Source of the DNA: JBFLVQ01 sp040758525
Lineage (GTDB): Bacteria > Acidobacteriota > Blastocatellia > Chloracidobacteriales > JADJPF01
Assembly: GCA_040758525.1 (NCBI GenBank)
Contig: JBFLVQ010000095.1
Location: forward strand, 1-19,657
DNA length: 19,657 nucleotides
Direction of reading: 5' to 3'
The notes under the pieces were generated by a model. It ran no database searches and was not told where the DNA came from. It saw only the letters and a program-made list of their open reading frames with translations. This document shows positions 1 to 5,960 of this stretch, one piece after another. The stretch's first letter is position 1. The number at the start of each line of letters is the position of its first letter. A program made the position numbers and the translations under genes.

Positions 1-80
1 GTATTTTTTCTAAAGTAAAATAACGCGGTAATTATTACTATGATTACTATCTTGATAAGATCAAATTAGGATGTGGCGCA

Positions 81-109
81 AATAAAAATAGCCACTATTG
101 CTAGTGGCT
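81..109 (-). terminator. Intrinsic terminator of tRNA-Gln
   Basis: Read on the minus strand, an 8-bp perfect stem (AGCCACTA / TAGTGGCT) closes a GCAA tetraloop of the GNRA type and is followed at once by ATTTTTATT. It lies about 20 bases beyond the 3' end of the tRNA, in the right orientation to end its transcript. No other minus-strand gene lies between. This is a textbook Rho-independent terminator. Confidence 0.9.
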
Positions 110-129
110 GTGAACGATTAAAACACTGA

Positions 130-200
130 CTGGGAGGCAGGGATTCGAACCCCGATAGCCAGATCCAGAGTCTGGTGTCCTACCGTTGGACGACCTCCCA
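130..200 (-). tRNA. tRNA-Gln (anticodon CTG)
   Basis: The minus strand folds into a full cloverleaf of 71 nt. The acceptor stem TGGGAGG pairs with CCTCCCA, followed by discriminator base G. The D arm contains GTCC...GGAC. The anticodon stem CCAGA/TCTGG holds loop CTCTGGA, with CTG at positions 34-36. The variable loop is 4 nt, and the T arm CGGGG/CCCTG (one G-T pair) has loop TTCGAAT. Glutamine tRNAs typically start with U1 and carry G at the discriminator position, as here. The terminal CCA is not encoded: the bases after the discriminator are TCA. The gene has its own promoter and terminator. Confidence 0.97.
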
Positions 201-218
201 ATAAGTTGAAGGCCTGAG

Positions 219-246
219 AATATATCTTCCTATTTTGACCTGTCAA
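219..246 (-). promoter_or_regulatory. Sigma70-like promoter of tRNA-Gln
   Basis: On the minus strand TTGACA (complement of 241-246) is followed after 16 bases by TATATT (complement of 219-224). The -35 box is perfect and the -10 box matches 5 of 6. The expected start of transcription, near 212, is about 12 bases before the mature tRNA 5' end. This promoter lies just downstream of the selenoprotein gene, so the tRNA need not be co-transcribed with it. Confidence 0.75.
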
Positions 247-274
247 GATCTTCTCACGCCTTTTGCTGCTTACC

Positions 275-853
275 CTATGGTGACTTTGTTGATAGTAGTT
301 TCTCTACCTCTTTAGCAAGTTTGTCACCATCAAGAAAGTCATGATGTGAGATCTGATTAAGTTGGTGCATCCAGTATTCAGGTATAGGTGGTTGATCTTG
401 CCAGTGTATGGTTGGTCCATAGAGTAGATAGACATCCCATGCTGGCAGCCCCTTAAGACCAAGCACTTCAGAGAAGCTACGCGAGAGTGTGCTCTGCCCA
501 TCCCAATAGTGTGTTGCTCTTAGATCAGGAATACGAGTAGTGGCGGCTGGCACACGCGCCTCTTTGTCTGTGCGTATGATTGGCAGCCATACTACATATA
601 CTCTTAAATTCTCATTTTTAACGGTTGCTAACACTTTTTCTTGTACTTGGGAGGCCCCCCCAAGACAGTCATATCAACTTGGTGCAAGCAACAGTAAAAG
701 TCTAGTTTTACCTTGATCTTTATTGAACTGCTCTTTGAGTTGTGAGAGATCTCCTGAGAGCGTGCGATAAGATTTTGTTTCTTGACCTTTGCCGCCAATA
801 AAGAGCAGCAATATCATCATAGTAGAGAGTAGAAATATGCGTTTTTGTCTCAT
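275..853 (-). CDS. Secreted thioredoxin-like selenoprotein (Sec60, UxxC)
   Basis: Translation from ATG 853 to TAG 275 gives 193 codons with one in-frame TGA at 676-674 (codon 60). Residues 1-22 look like a signal peptide or membrane anchor (MRQKR followed by a hydrophobic run). Around the TGA the protein reads LLLLLAPS-U-YDC-LGGASQVQ. A hydrophobic strand, then UxxC, then a helix is the active-site arrangement of the thioredoxin fold, with Sec replacing the first Cys. The rest (RVYVVWLP, THYWDG, LPAWDVYLLYGP) resembles small thioredoxin-like proteins of unknown partner; Pro137 could be the cis-proline. Frame is kept on both sides of the TGA, and a SECIS-like hairpin follows it. TGA also serves as a normal stop in this window (genes ending at 3345 and 4036), so a general recoding to Trp is unlikely. 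A conventional call would keep only 275-634 and lose the active site. The alternative is a nonsense-mutated gene. SelA, SelB and tRNA-Sec are not in the window. Confidence 0.75.
646..676 (-). promoter_or_regulatory. Bacterial SECIS-like hairpin after TGA 676-674
   Basis: On the minus strand the TGA is followed by 9 bases and then by CTTGGGG-GGGCC-TCCCAAG. This gives a 7-bp stem (one G-T pair), or 8 bp with a 3-nt loop. The apical loop starts with G residues and lies 16 bases after the TGA. A GC-rich stem immediately 3' of the UGA, a small loop and G in its first two positions match the usual description of bacterial SECIS elements. An outer TGT/ACA pairing with one bulged U could lengthen the stem. 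The hairpin is inside the coding frame and encodes C63 and the following Gly-rich turn. Confidence 0.65.
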
Positions 854-899
854 TACTTTCTGCTCGTTAGTAATATTATTGTTAATATCTATAATAGGG

Positions 900-929
900 T
901 TATTAGCCTAAGGCTGTGGCTGTGGTCAA
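900..929 (-). promoter_or_regulatory. Candidate promoter of selenoprotein gene
   Basis: On the minus strand TTGACC (complement of 924-929) is followed after 18 bases by TAATAA (complement of 900-905). The -35 box matches 5 of 6, but the -10 box is weak. The region down to the start at 853 is very A+T rich. Two short related inverted repeats, AGCCT-A-AGGCT at 905-915 and GCCTAGGC at 946-953, sit in the same divergent control region and could be operator halves. This is a tentative call. Confidence 0.3.
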
Positions 930-955
930 GTGATTCAGGCAGGCAGCCTAGGCGG

Positions 956-961
956 TATAAT
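956..961 (+). promoter_or_regulatory. Candidate -10 box (TATAAT) for the ogg gene
   Basis: A perfect TATAAT lies 45 bases before ATG 1006, but no good -35 hexamer stands 16-18 bases upstream of it. Transcription from here would begin near 968. That would leave almost no leader for the TTG at 970 and favours the ATG at 1006 as the start. Confidence 0.4.
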
Positions 962-1005
962 ATGCCTGTTTGACATCCCAGCAGAGTAAAACTAGAATTC
1001 TTTAC

Positions 1006-1680
1006 ATGGTTGAGTCAAAGCGAACTGAGAAAGAGCCTGTCACGGTGGCCTATCTAAAGGCTATCTATCCGCATAAGCGTGACGCTATACGCGCTCGCCT
1101 CGCGGAGTTTCAGGAGGTTTTCCATCATGGTGATGACGCACGAATCTTTGAAGAGTTGGTCTTCTGTATTTTCACGGCAGGCGCAAGCGCACGTATGGGG
1201 CTTAAATGTATAGAGCGTGTGCGCCCTTTACTACTTACCGGCGACGAGGAAGAGATCTTTCGTGCGATCGAGGGTGCGCATCTATATCCACATGATCGCG
1301 CACGCTATATCGTATCAACACGAAACTACCTGCAGAGGACAATTGGCTTACGGTTACGTGAGCAGCTTACAAGACTTTCTCAACATCAAGAGCGACGTGA
1401 CTATTGGGCTGCCAACCGTGAGATCAAAGGGATCGGTTACAAAGAGGCAAGTCACTTTCTACGTAATATAGGCTATTGTGGCTATGCGATATTAGATAAG
1501 CATATCCTTCGTAGTCTACATGAATTGAGAGTGATTGAGAGCCCCAAACCACCCACCAATAAAAAGAAGTACCTTGAGATCGAAAGCTTGTTGCAGGCTT
1601 TTGCTAACGAGATAGAGATCGATTTCGACGAGCTGGATCTGCTGCTCTGGTCTAATAAGACCGGTGAAATATTGAAATAG
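1006..1680 (+). CDS. ogg: 8-oxoguanine DNA glycosylase/AP lyase, Ogg2 type
   Basis: This 224-residue protein is likely a bifunctional base-excision enzyme that removes 8-oxoguanine and nicks the abasic site. The helix-hairpin-helix core reads IKGIGYKEASHFLRNIGY, with the expected catalytic Lys146, and continues to AILDKHIL with the catalytic Asp164. The C-terminus DLLLWSNKTGEILK is the typical Ogg2 tail ending in Lys. Length fits the small Ogg2 family better than the larger eukaryote-like Ogg1. An upstream TTG at 970 would add 12 residues; the ATG at 1006 is preferred because of the TATAAT at 956-961, although no strong ribosome-binding site precedes either. It is divergent from the selenoprotein gene and 45 bases before the next operon gene. 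This is chiefly a base-repair function, and the pairing with a redox protein is suggestive only. Confidence 0.88.
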   Translation: MVESKRTEKEPVTVAYLKAIYPHKRDAIRARLAEFQEVFHHGDDARIFEELVFCIFTAGASARMGLKCIERVRPLLLTGDEEEIFRAIEGAHLYPHDRARYIVSTRNYLQRTIGLRLREQLTRLSQHQERRDYWAANREIKGIGYKEASHFLRNIGYCGYAILDKHILRSLHELRVIESPKPPTNKKKYLEIESLLQAFANEIEIDFDELDLLLWSNKTGEILK

Positions 1681-1683
1681 AGG

Positions 1684-1710
1684 CAACCTGGATGTATACC
1701 ATACAGGTTG
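1684..1710 (+). repeat. Inverted repeat between ogg and the protease gene
   Basis: A perfect 7-bp inverted repeat, CAACCTG (1684-1690) and CAGGTTG (1704-1710), encloses a 13-base loop that could pair internally (TAT/ATA). It begins 3 bases after the ogg stop and ends 6 bases before the AAAGGAG ribosome-binding site of the next gene. No T-run follows, so it is more likely an mRNA processing, pausing or stability hairpin than a terminator. Confidence 0.4.
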
Positions 1711-1725
1711 AATTAAAGGAGCGGT

Positions 1726-3345
1726 ATGTCCAATATTGGTCTGATAGAGGCGGGTATTGCTAGGCGACCCTCACGCCCACATAAGGCGTGCGCATTTGTG
1801 CTGGTATGGCTGTGTCTTGGTACAGTCGCTTGGGGTGGCGAAAATCAGTACCAAAGGGCACAAAAGGAACTCGCGGCAGGTAATTTTACTCGTGCCGAAG
1901 AGATCTATCGCGAGTTGATAAATAGAAAGCCTAAAGATGTTAATGCCTACCTAGGGCTTAGTCTGTTACTGCTTAAGCAGCGTAACTTGCAAAGCGCTTA
2001 TGATGAAGCTAATAAGGTGCTAGCGCTAGAACCACGCAATGCTCGTGCACATGCGCTGGCGGCTACGGCACTACTACGCTCTGGCTATTTCCTACGTGCC
2101 ATAGAGCATTTGCGTGTTGCCTTGCTCGTTGATGGACGTGAGGATCTTGCCTTAGTGAGTGCGGCAGAGATAGACCTTTATGAAAGCCGTGTAGAGCAGG
2201 CTTTTCAAAGGTTGAGAGCCGCGGTTCGAGAGCAGCCTGATGAACCCGACTACTGGCTTGTCTATGCGCGTGCTGCCTCCCGACTGGAGCAGTTTAAGGA
2301 AGCTGCTAATGCCCTCTCACAGTTTCTGCGTTATGCTCCTAAGACCGATAATGAGCGGCGTGCACGTATACAGGGTGTGATTAAGTTTTACAACTACCTG
2401 GATAGCACCAATATTTATGAGTTGAAGGGAGAGAAGAACGCCGCCATACCATTAGAGATCCGTTCTCGCCGCCCTTATTTACAGGTTCGTATCAATGGCA
2501 AGGAGACATTACGATTTGTTATCGACACTGGTTCAGGTATTACCGTATTGTCTGCACAGGCAGCACAGCGTTTAGGGGTACGTGAAGTGGCGCGGGGCGG
2601 CAATGCTCATGCAGTAGGTGGGGAAGGAAGCTTTCCAATTGTTTATGGTGTCGTTGATCGTTTGGATTTAGGTGGCATACGCGTCGAGACGGTGCCAGTT
2701 TATATAAGAGAGATTCATGTTGCTCCCAATGCTGTTTCTGAAGATATTGCGGATGGCTATTTAGGGTTGGCGGTACTCTCCAATTTCCTTATTACGCTCG
2801 ACTATAAAGCTGGCGAAATGCGCCTAGATGTCCTACCTGAGGAGAAAGCGGTTGACATTCCTACCCCTACTAACGCACTGCAGACGGTTGTCCCGTTTCG
2901 CACTACTGAGAGTGGCCTGATCAGTGTAGAAACACGTCTAGATGAAGAAGAGACACTAAATTTTATCTTTGATTCTGGTGCCAGCATCTCCGTTATCTCC
3001 GCTGCTGTAATAGAAGAGAAGAAATGGCAGAGCAAAATATTATCCACCCAGACCAAAGTGGTAGGTGCTGCGGGTATCACTAATGATGTTAAACTAATGC
3101 GTGCAGGCAAGCTGAGAATTGCTGACCTAGTGCGCGAGAACTTACGTATCGCGGTGCTTAATCTGAATCGCCTTAATGAGCATGCAGGGTTTGAACAACA
3201 AGGTATATTGGGCGGTGATTTCTTAAATCATTGCCGTATACAGATCGATTTCCGCCGTCTGCGTTTAGTGCTCACTCCCTACGAATCCGGGGTTCTCAAA
3301 CGTGTTAGTGAGGTTATTCGCAGTCAAGCGGAGGGGGTGAAGTGA
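1726..3345 (+). CDS. Secreted TPR protein with two retropepsin-like aspartic protease domains
   Basis: This 539-residue protein starts with a long cationic stretch and a hydrophobic signal segment (about 20-37, CAFVLVWLCLGTVAWGG), so it is probably exported to the periplasm or envelope. Residues about 40-205 form tetratricopeptide repeats (for example AAGNFTRAEEIYRELINRKP). Two tandem retropepsin-like domains follow. The first has the active-site motif FVIDTGSG at Asp267 and a closing hydrophobic-Gly segment YLGLAVLSNF near 345. The second has FIFDSGAS at Asp416 and ILGGDFLNH near 494. Retropepsins act as dimers with one Asp from each half, so the two domains could form an intramolecular active pair. 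The substrate is unknown; TPRs suggest a protein-bound complex. The start is set by AAAGGAG spaced 5 bases before ATG. The stop overlaps the next gene's GTG (GTGA), which implies translational coupling. Confidence 0.85.
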   Translation: MSNIGLIEAGIARRPSRPHKACAFVLVWLCLGTVAWGGENQYQRAQKELAAGNFTRAEEIYRELINRKPKDVNAYLGLSLLLLKQRNLQSAYDEANKVLALEPRNARAHALAATALLRSGYFLRAIEHLRVALLVDGREDLALVSAAEIDLYESRVEQAFQRLRAAVREQPDEPDYWLVYARAASRLEQFKEAANALSQFLRYAPKTDNERRARIQGVIKFYNYLDSTNIYELKGEKNAAIPLEIRSRRPYLQVRINGKETLRFVIDTGSGITVLSAQAAQRLGVREVARGGNAHAVGGEGSFPIVYGVVDRLDLGGIRVETVPVYIREIHVAPNAVSEDIADGYLGLAVLSNFLITLDYKAGEMRLDVLPEEKAVDIPTPTNALQTVVPFRTTESGLISVETRLDEEETLNFIFDSGASISVISAAVIEEKKWQSKILSTQTKVVGAAGITNDVKLMRAGKLRIADLVRENLRIAVLNLNRLNEHAGFEQQGILGGDFLNHCRIQIDFRRLRLVLTPYESGVLKRVSEVIRSQAEGVK

Positions 3346-3818
3346 AGCCCAGCATATATTTGGAAACTTCGGTGATTGGCGCATATTTAGATAATGACGA
3401 GCCATTCCGCCGCGACCTCACGATCCGCTGGTGGGAGCATGAATTATGTCGCTACCATGCGGCTGTCTCGCTACTGGTTGAGCGGGAATTAGAACGGCTT
3501 GCCGAGCCACACCGCTCTTCCTACCTGAACTTGATCAAGGATCTGCCGCGCTTGGATATCTCAGACGAAGCAGCGATTCTTGCTGAAGGTTATATTGGTA
3601 GAGGGATTTTCCATCGCAAGTATATTGCTGATGCTTTGCATGTTGCGCTAGCTTCACTCTACAAGATCGACTTTCTTGTCACCTGGAACTTCGGCCATAT
3701 TGCCAACGTACAGCGCAAGGCGCGCGTCAAACTTTTTAATACGGCGGCAGGCTTCTTCGTACCGGAGATCGTTACACCGGAGTTCCTTATTTCGGAAACA
3801 GAGGGTTGGAAACAATAA
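3342..3818 (+). CDS. PIN-domain RNase, VapC-like toxin candidate
   Basis: This is a 158-residue PIN-domain protein, the size of a stand-alone toxin nuclease. The N-terminal motif IYLETSVIGAYL places Glu8-Thr-Ser where most PIN proteins have Asp. The middle helix SLLVERELERL offers Glu48/Glu50. IADALHVALA supplies Asp97, and TWNFGHIAN follows with Asn116 at the place of the last acidic residue. The acidic centre suggests Mg-dependent RNA cleavage, though the E and N substitutions mark a PIN subgroup rather than classical VapC. The GTG start overlaps the preceding stop by 4 bases and has a GAGGGGG ribosome-binding site. Its stop TAA shares one base with the ATG of the next small gene (TAATG). 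That makes a toxin-first, antitoxin-second pair plausible. Toxicity is inferred. Confidence 0.8.
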   Translation: MKPSIYLETSVIGAYLDNDEPFRRDLTIRWWEHELCRYHAAVSLLVERELERLAEPHRSSYLNLIKDLPRLDISDEAAILAEGYIGRGIFHRKYIADALHVALASLYKIDFLVTWNFGHIANVQRKARVKLFNTAAGFFVPEIVTPEFLISETEGWKQ

Positions 3819-4036
3819 TGTACCGCAGACCACGATTTCTAGAAGAGCTGCATGCTATACGTGAGGAGATGTCACGACAATGTGACTATGATGTGGATCT
3901 ATTTGCTGAAATGGTTCGACGTGGCGCGCCCCCCGAGCATGGGCCGGTGCGTGTAATTCGTGGTCAACGTATGGTATTGCCCGCCAAGCGTTGGCCTAAT
4001 GGGGATGGGCAAGAGTCTGAACCGGATAAAGCCTGA
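3818..4036 (+). CDS. Small antitoxin-like partner of the PIN protein
   Basis: This 72-residue charged protein begins at the ATG of TAATG, 8 bases after GAGGGTTGG. A TTG at 3806 would add four residues but lies inside the PIN gene and before that ribosome-binding site. The N-terminal half (FLEELHAIREEMSRQCDYDV) looks like an amphipathic helix similar to small proteins found beside PIN genes, in which a helix of pattern IRxEhS probably binds the nuclease. The second half is basic and proline-rich, with no recognisable DNA-binding fold. Overlap with the toxin gene and very small size support the antitoxin role. No regulator motif proves it. Confidence 0.65.
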   Translation: MYRRPRFLEELHAIREEMSRQCDYDVDLFAEMVRRGAPPEHGPVRVIRGQRMVLPAKRWPNGDGQESEPDKA

Positions 4037-4051
4037 ATGGGAAGAATCAAG

Positions 4052-5146
4052 ATGAGTAGTAGATTAAATTATCAGCTTCAGTTCTGGTCTCTCATACTTT
4101 CTCTACTAATACTGGCGTTTCCTGCATATGCAGAAATACAGCAGCGCCAACAGCCCCAACGTACACAGACGACTGCCGCACCGGCTAATGCCAGCAGTGC
4201 TCAAGCTGCTACAGCACAGCCAATCCCGGCTGGTATGTTGGTTCTCAATGTCGCAGACATTGCCGAAGGTGTTAATACCTTTGTTGTTAATATACAGTCT
4301 GCTACGGAAGAGGGCGGTACCTCCTATGGCAGCGGCTTCTTCATTGAAGATAGCGGTGTTATTGTTACCAATTTCCATGTCATTCGTGAAGCCATTAAGA
4401 GTGGTGGTGCAATTACTGTTGTGACTAGTGAAGGTAACAATTATGGAGCTAGCGTAAAGGGTTATGATGAATCCACCGATCTTGCACTACTGGATGTAAA
4501 GCTGAGCGATCGACGTAATAAAGTGGCTCGGCTAGGCGATAGTGATAGTGTACGTGTAGGTGAATGGGTAGTAGCAGTGGGTAGCCCCTTTGGTCTCGAT
4601 CATACTGTCACACTAGGTATCATTAGTGCTAAAGGGCGAAGTGGGCTAGACGGCGATTATGACGATTACTTACAGACTGATGCGGCTATTAATTTCGGTA
4701 ATTCAGGGGGGCCGCTGGTTAATACACGTGGTGAGGTAATTGGAATCAACACACTGGTACTGGCCAAGGGTCAAGGCTTGGGCTTTGCAATCCCAGTCAA
4801 TATTCTTAAAGAGGTGTTGCCGCAACTACGCGAGGCCGGTCGGGTACGGCGCAGTTCGCTTGCTATTGAGACGGTCGATATCTCAGTGAATGTTGCCAAA
4901 TTGCTTGGGTTACCACAGGGTGTGCATGGAGTGCGTGTCGCTAAAGTGGAAAGGGACACGCCAGCAGCGCGCGCTGGCTTGCGTCGCGATGATGTTATTA
5001 CTGCTGTCGATAGCACCCCGATTGTTTCTACTGGACAGTTCAATCGCTTGGTCTCAAGAAAAGTGCCAGGCAGCAAGATCGAGATCAAGATCTTCCGTGA
5101 AGAGCGAGAATTCACTGTCAAGGCAGAATTGATCGAGAAAAAATAG
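4052..5146 (+). CDS. HtrA/Deg-type periplasmic serine protease with one PDZ domain
   Basis: This 364-residue S1C-family protease has a signal peptide (FWSLILSLLILAFPAYA, ending near residue 27) followed by a Gln/Ala-rich linker to about 60. The trypsin-like domain carries the full catalytic triad: His109 in TNFHV, Asp143 in STDLALLD and Ser218 in GNSGGPL. A single PDZ domain runs from about 292 to 360 (GVRVAKVERDTPAARAGLRRDD). Such proteins usually degrade or chaperone misfolded envelope proteins. Length and a single PDZ fit DegS-like or minimal HtrA types, but without a retained N-terminal anchor I cannot separate them. An ATG at 4037, directly behind the previous stop, would add five residues; the ATG at 4052 is preferred because GGAAG stands 7 bases ahead. 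It is in an operon with the aspartic protease, so an envelope proteolysis role is consistent. Confidence 0.9.
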   Translation: MSSRLNYQLQFWSLILSLLILAFPAYAEIQQRQQPQRTQTTAAPANASSAQAATAQPIPAGMLVLNVADIAEGVNTFVVNIQSATEEGGTSYGSGFFIEDSGVIVTNFHVIREAIKSGGAITVVTSEGNNYGASVKGYDESTDLALLDVKLSDRRNKVARLGDSDSVRVGEWVVAVGSPFGLDHTVTLGIISAKGRSGLDGDYDDYLQTDAAINFGNSGGPLVNTRGEVIGINTLVLAKGQGLGFAIPVNILKEVLPQLREAGRVRRSSLAIETVDISVNVAKLLGLPQGVHGVRVAKVERDTPAARAGLRRDDVITAVDSTPIVSTGQFNRLVSRKVPGSKIEIKIFREEREFTVKAELIEKK

Positions 5147-5167
5147 TAATAGTAGAAGTGATGAGGC

Positions 5168-5950
5168 ATGGGTACGACGTTTGACGCCGTAGGTTTTTCG
5201 ATTGCCGATGACGAGGCTTATAACCAACTCGCCGAACATGCTGGCGAAATGGGTAGTCGTAGTACTATCTACCGCCGCGGGGCGAGATTACATGGCTGCT
5301 GTTTTAAGCTTGGGCAGGGACTAGAGATTTGGACGGTGCTCTATGAATCCGAGCAAGGTCTCTTCTATGCTGATTGTCGTCCCGCTTTCCGGCCTGACCA
5401 TATCACCATTCTCAGTCCCTGGGAGCTGACCGAATATGATGAAGACGGCGAGGCCGTGGTACGTGGTTTTGTCGAAGGCACACAATCTGAGATTGTCTTT
5501 GAACTACAGAATCTCACTGAGCTTGATACGGCACTGTTTCGCCGTCAGCAGTTAAGTGTTGCGCTAGCTGGGTTAGGCTATTCGGCACATACCTGTGCAC
5601 GTCGGCTGCCAGGTCGCTTTCTGCTCACAGAAAAGGCTGTACGTCAACGCCAGAGCTGTGAGAATGACTATACACTGCGAGGTCGTGTGCTCTCTTGCCG
5701 TTATATTAAAAACCCTATGACCAATTCCCAACTGCTTTGGGCCTACTTAGACACTGGTAGTGTTAAGCTGGAAGTAGTGGTTAATGCCAATGATGTACGT
5801 GGTGAGGTTAAACTCGGCGGTGTGATATCGGCCAGTGTCTGGTTACAGGGCTATATCTTCGATGATGATGCAATTGCCGCTCGCTACGAAGGGGTGGATC
5901 GCACATTTCAACAGATTGACTTTTGGGCCAGTCTACGACGAGAAAACTAG
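5168..5950 (+). CDS. Conserved-looking protein of unknown function
   Basis: I do not recognise this 260-residue protein. It has no signal peptide or membrane segment, so it is probably cytoplasmic. The composition is acidic and aromatic-rich. The first half (residues about 1-115) alternates short strands, including GLEIWTVLYES and LFYADCRPAFRP, and looks like a beta-rich domain. The second half contains LRGRVLSCRYIKNPMTN followed by LEVVVNANDV and VISASVWLQGYIF, a pattern reminiscent of an OB-like barrel used by nucleic-acid or ligand-binding domains. That resemblance is weak. The start ATG follows a GAGG only one base away and AGAAG further upstream, so initiation may be weak or coupled to the HtrA gene 21 bases before. 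It converges with the downstream kinase gene, with a gap of 10 bases. Confidence 0.8.
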   Translation: MGTTFDAVGFSIADDEAYNQLAEHAGEMGSRSTIYRRGARLHGCCFKLGQGLEIWTVLYESEQGLFYADCRPAFRPDHITILSPWELTEYDEDGEAVVRGFVEGTQSEIVFELQNLTELDTALFRRQQLSVALAGLGYSAHTCARRLPGRFLLTEKAVRQRQSCENDYTLRGRVLSCRYIKNPMTNSQLLWAYLDTGSVKLEVVVNANDVRGEVKLGGVISASVWLQGYIFDDDAIAARYEGVDRTFQQIDFWASLRREN

Positions 5951-5960
5951 TAATTCTCTC

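Noticed and set aside
275..634. The 119-residue frame as a complete gene starting at ATG 634.
   Set aside because: The same frame continues upstream through one TGA to an ATG at 853, with a signal peptide and the active-site strand. The short version lacks the first strand and the active site of the fold.
655..661. Run of seven C as a likely sequencing frameshift that creates the TGA.
   Set aside because: The TGA at 674-676 is upstream of the run in reading direction, and the frame is protein-like and identical on both sides, so no indel is needed.
674..676. TGA as a sign of an alternative genetic code (TGA = Trp).
   Set aside because: TGA ends other genes normally here (for example at 3345 and 4036), and Trp at this place would remove the CxxC-like motif.
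1684..1710. Hairpin as an intrinsic terminator separating ogg from the protease operon.
   Set aside because: No T-run follows the stem; the next bases are the ribosome-binding site of the next gene.
4128..4424. Alternative plus-strand frame inside the HtrA gene.
   Set aside because: The main frame has the full catalytic triad and PDZ domain; this one has no conserved motif.
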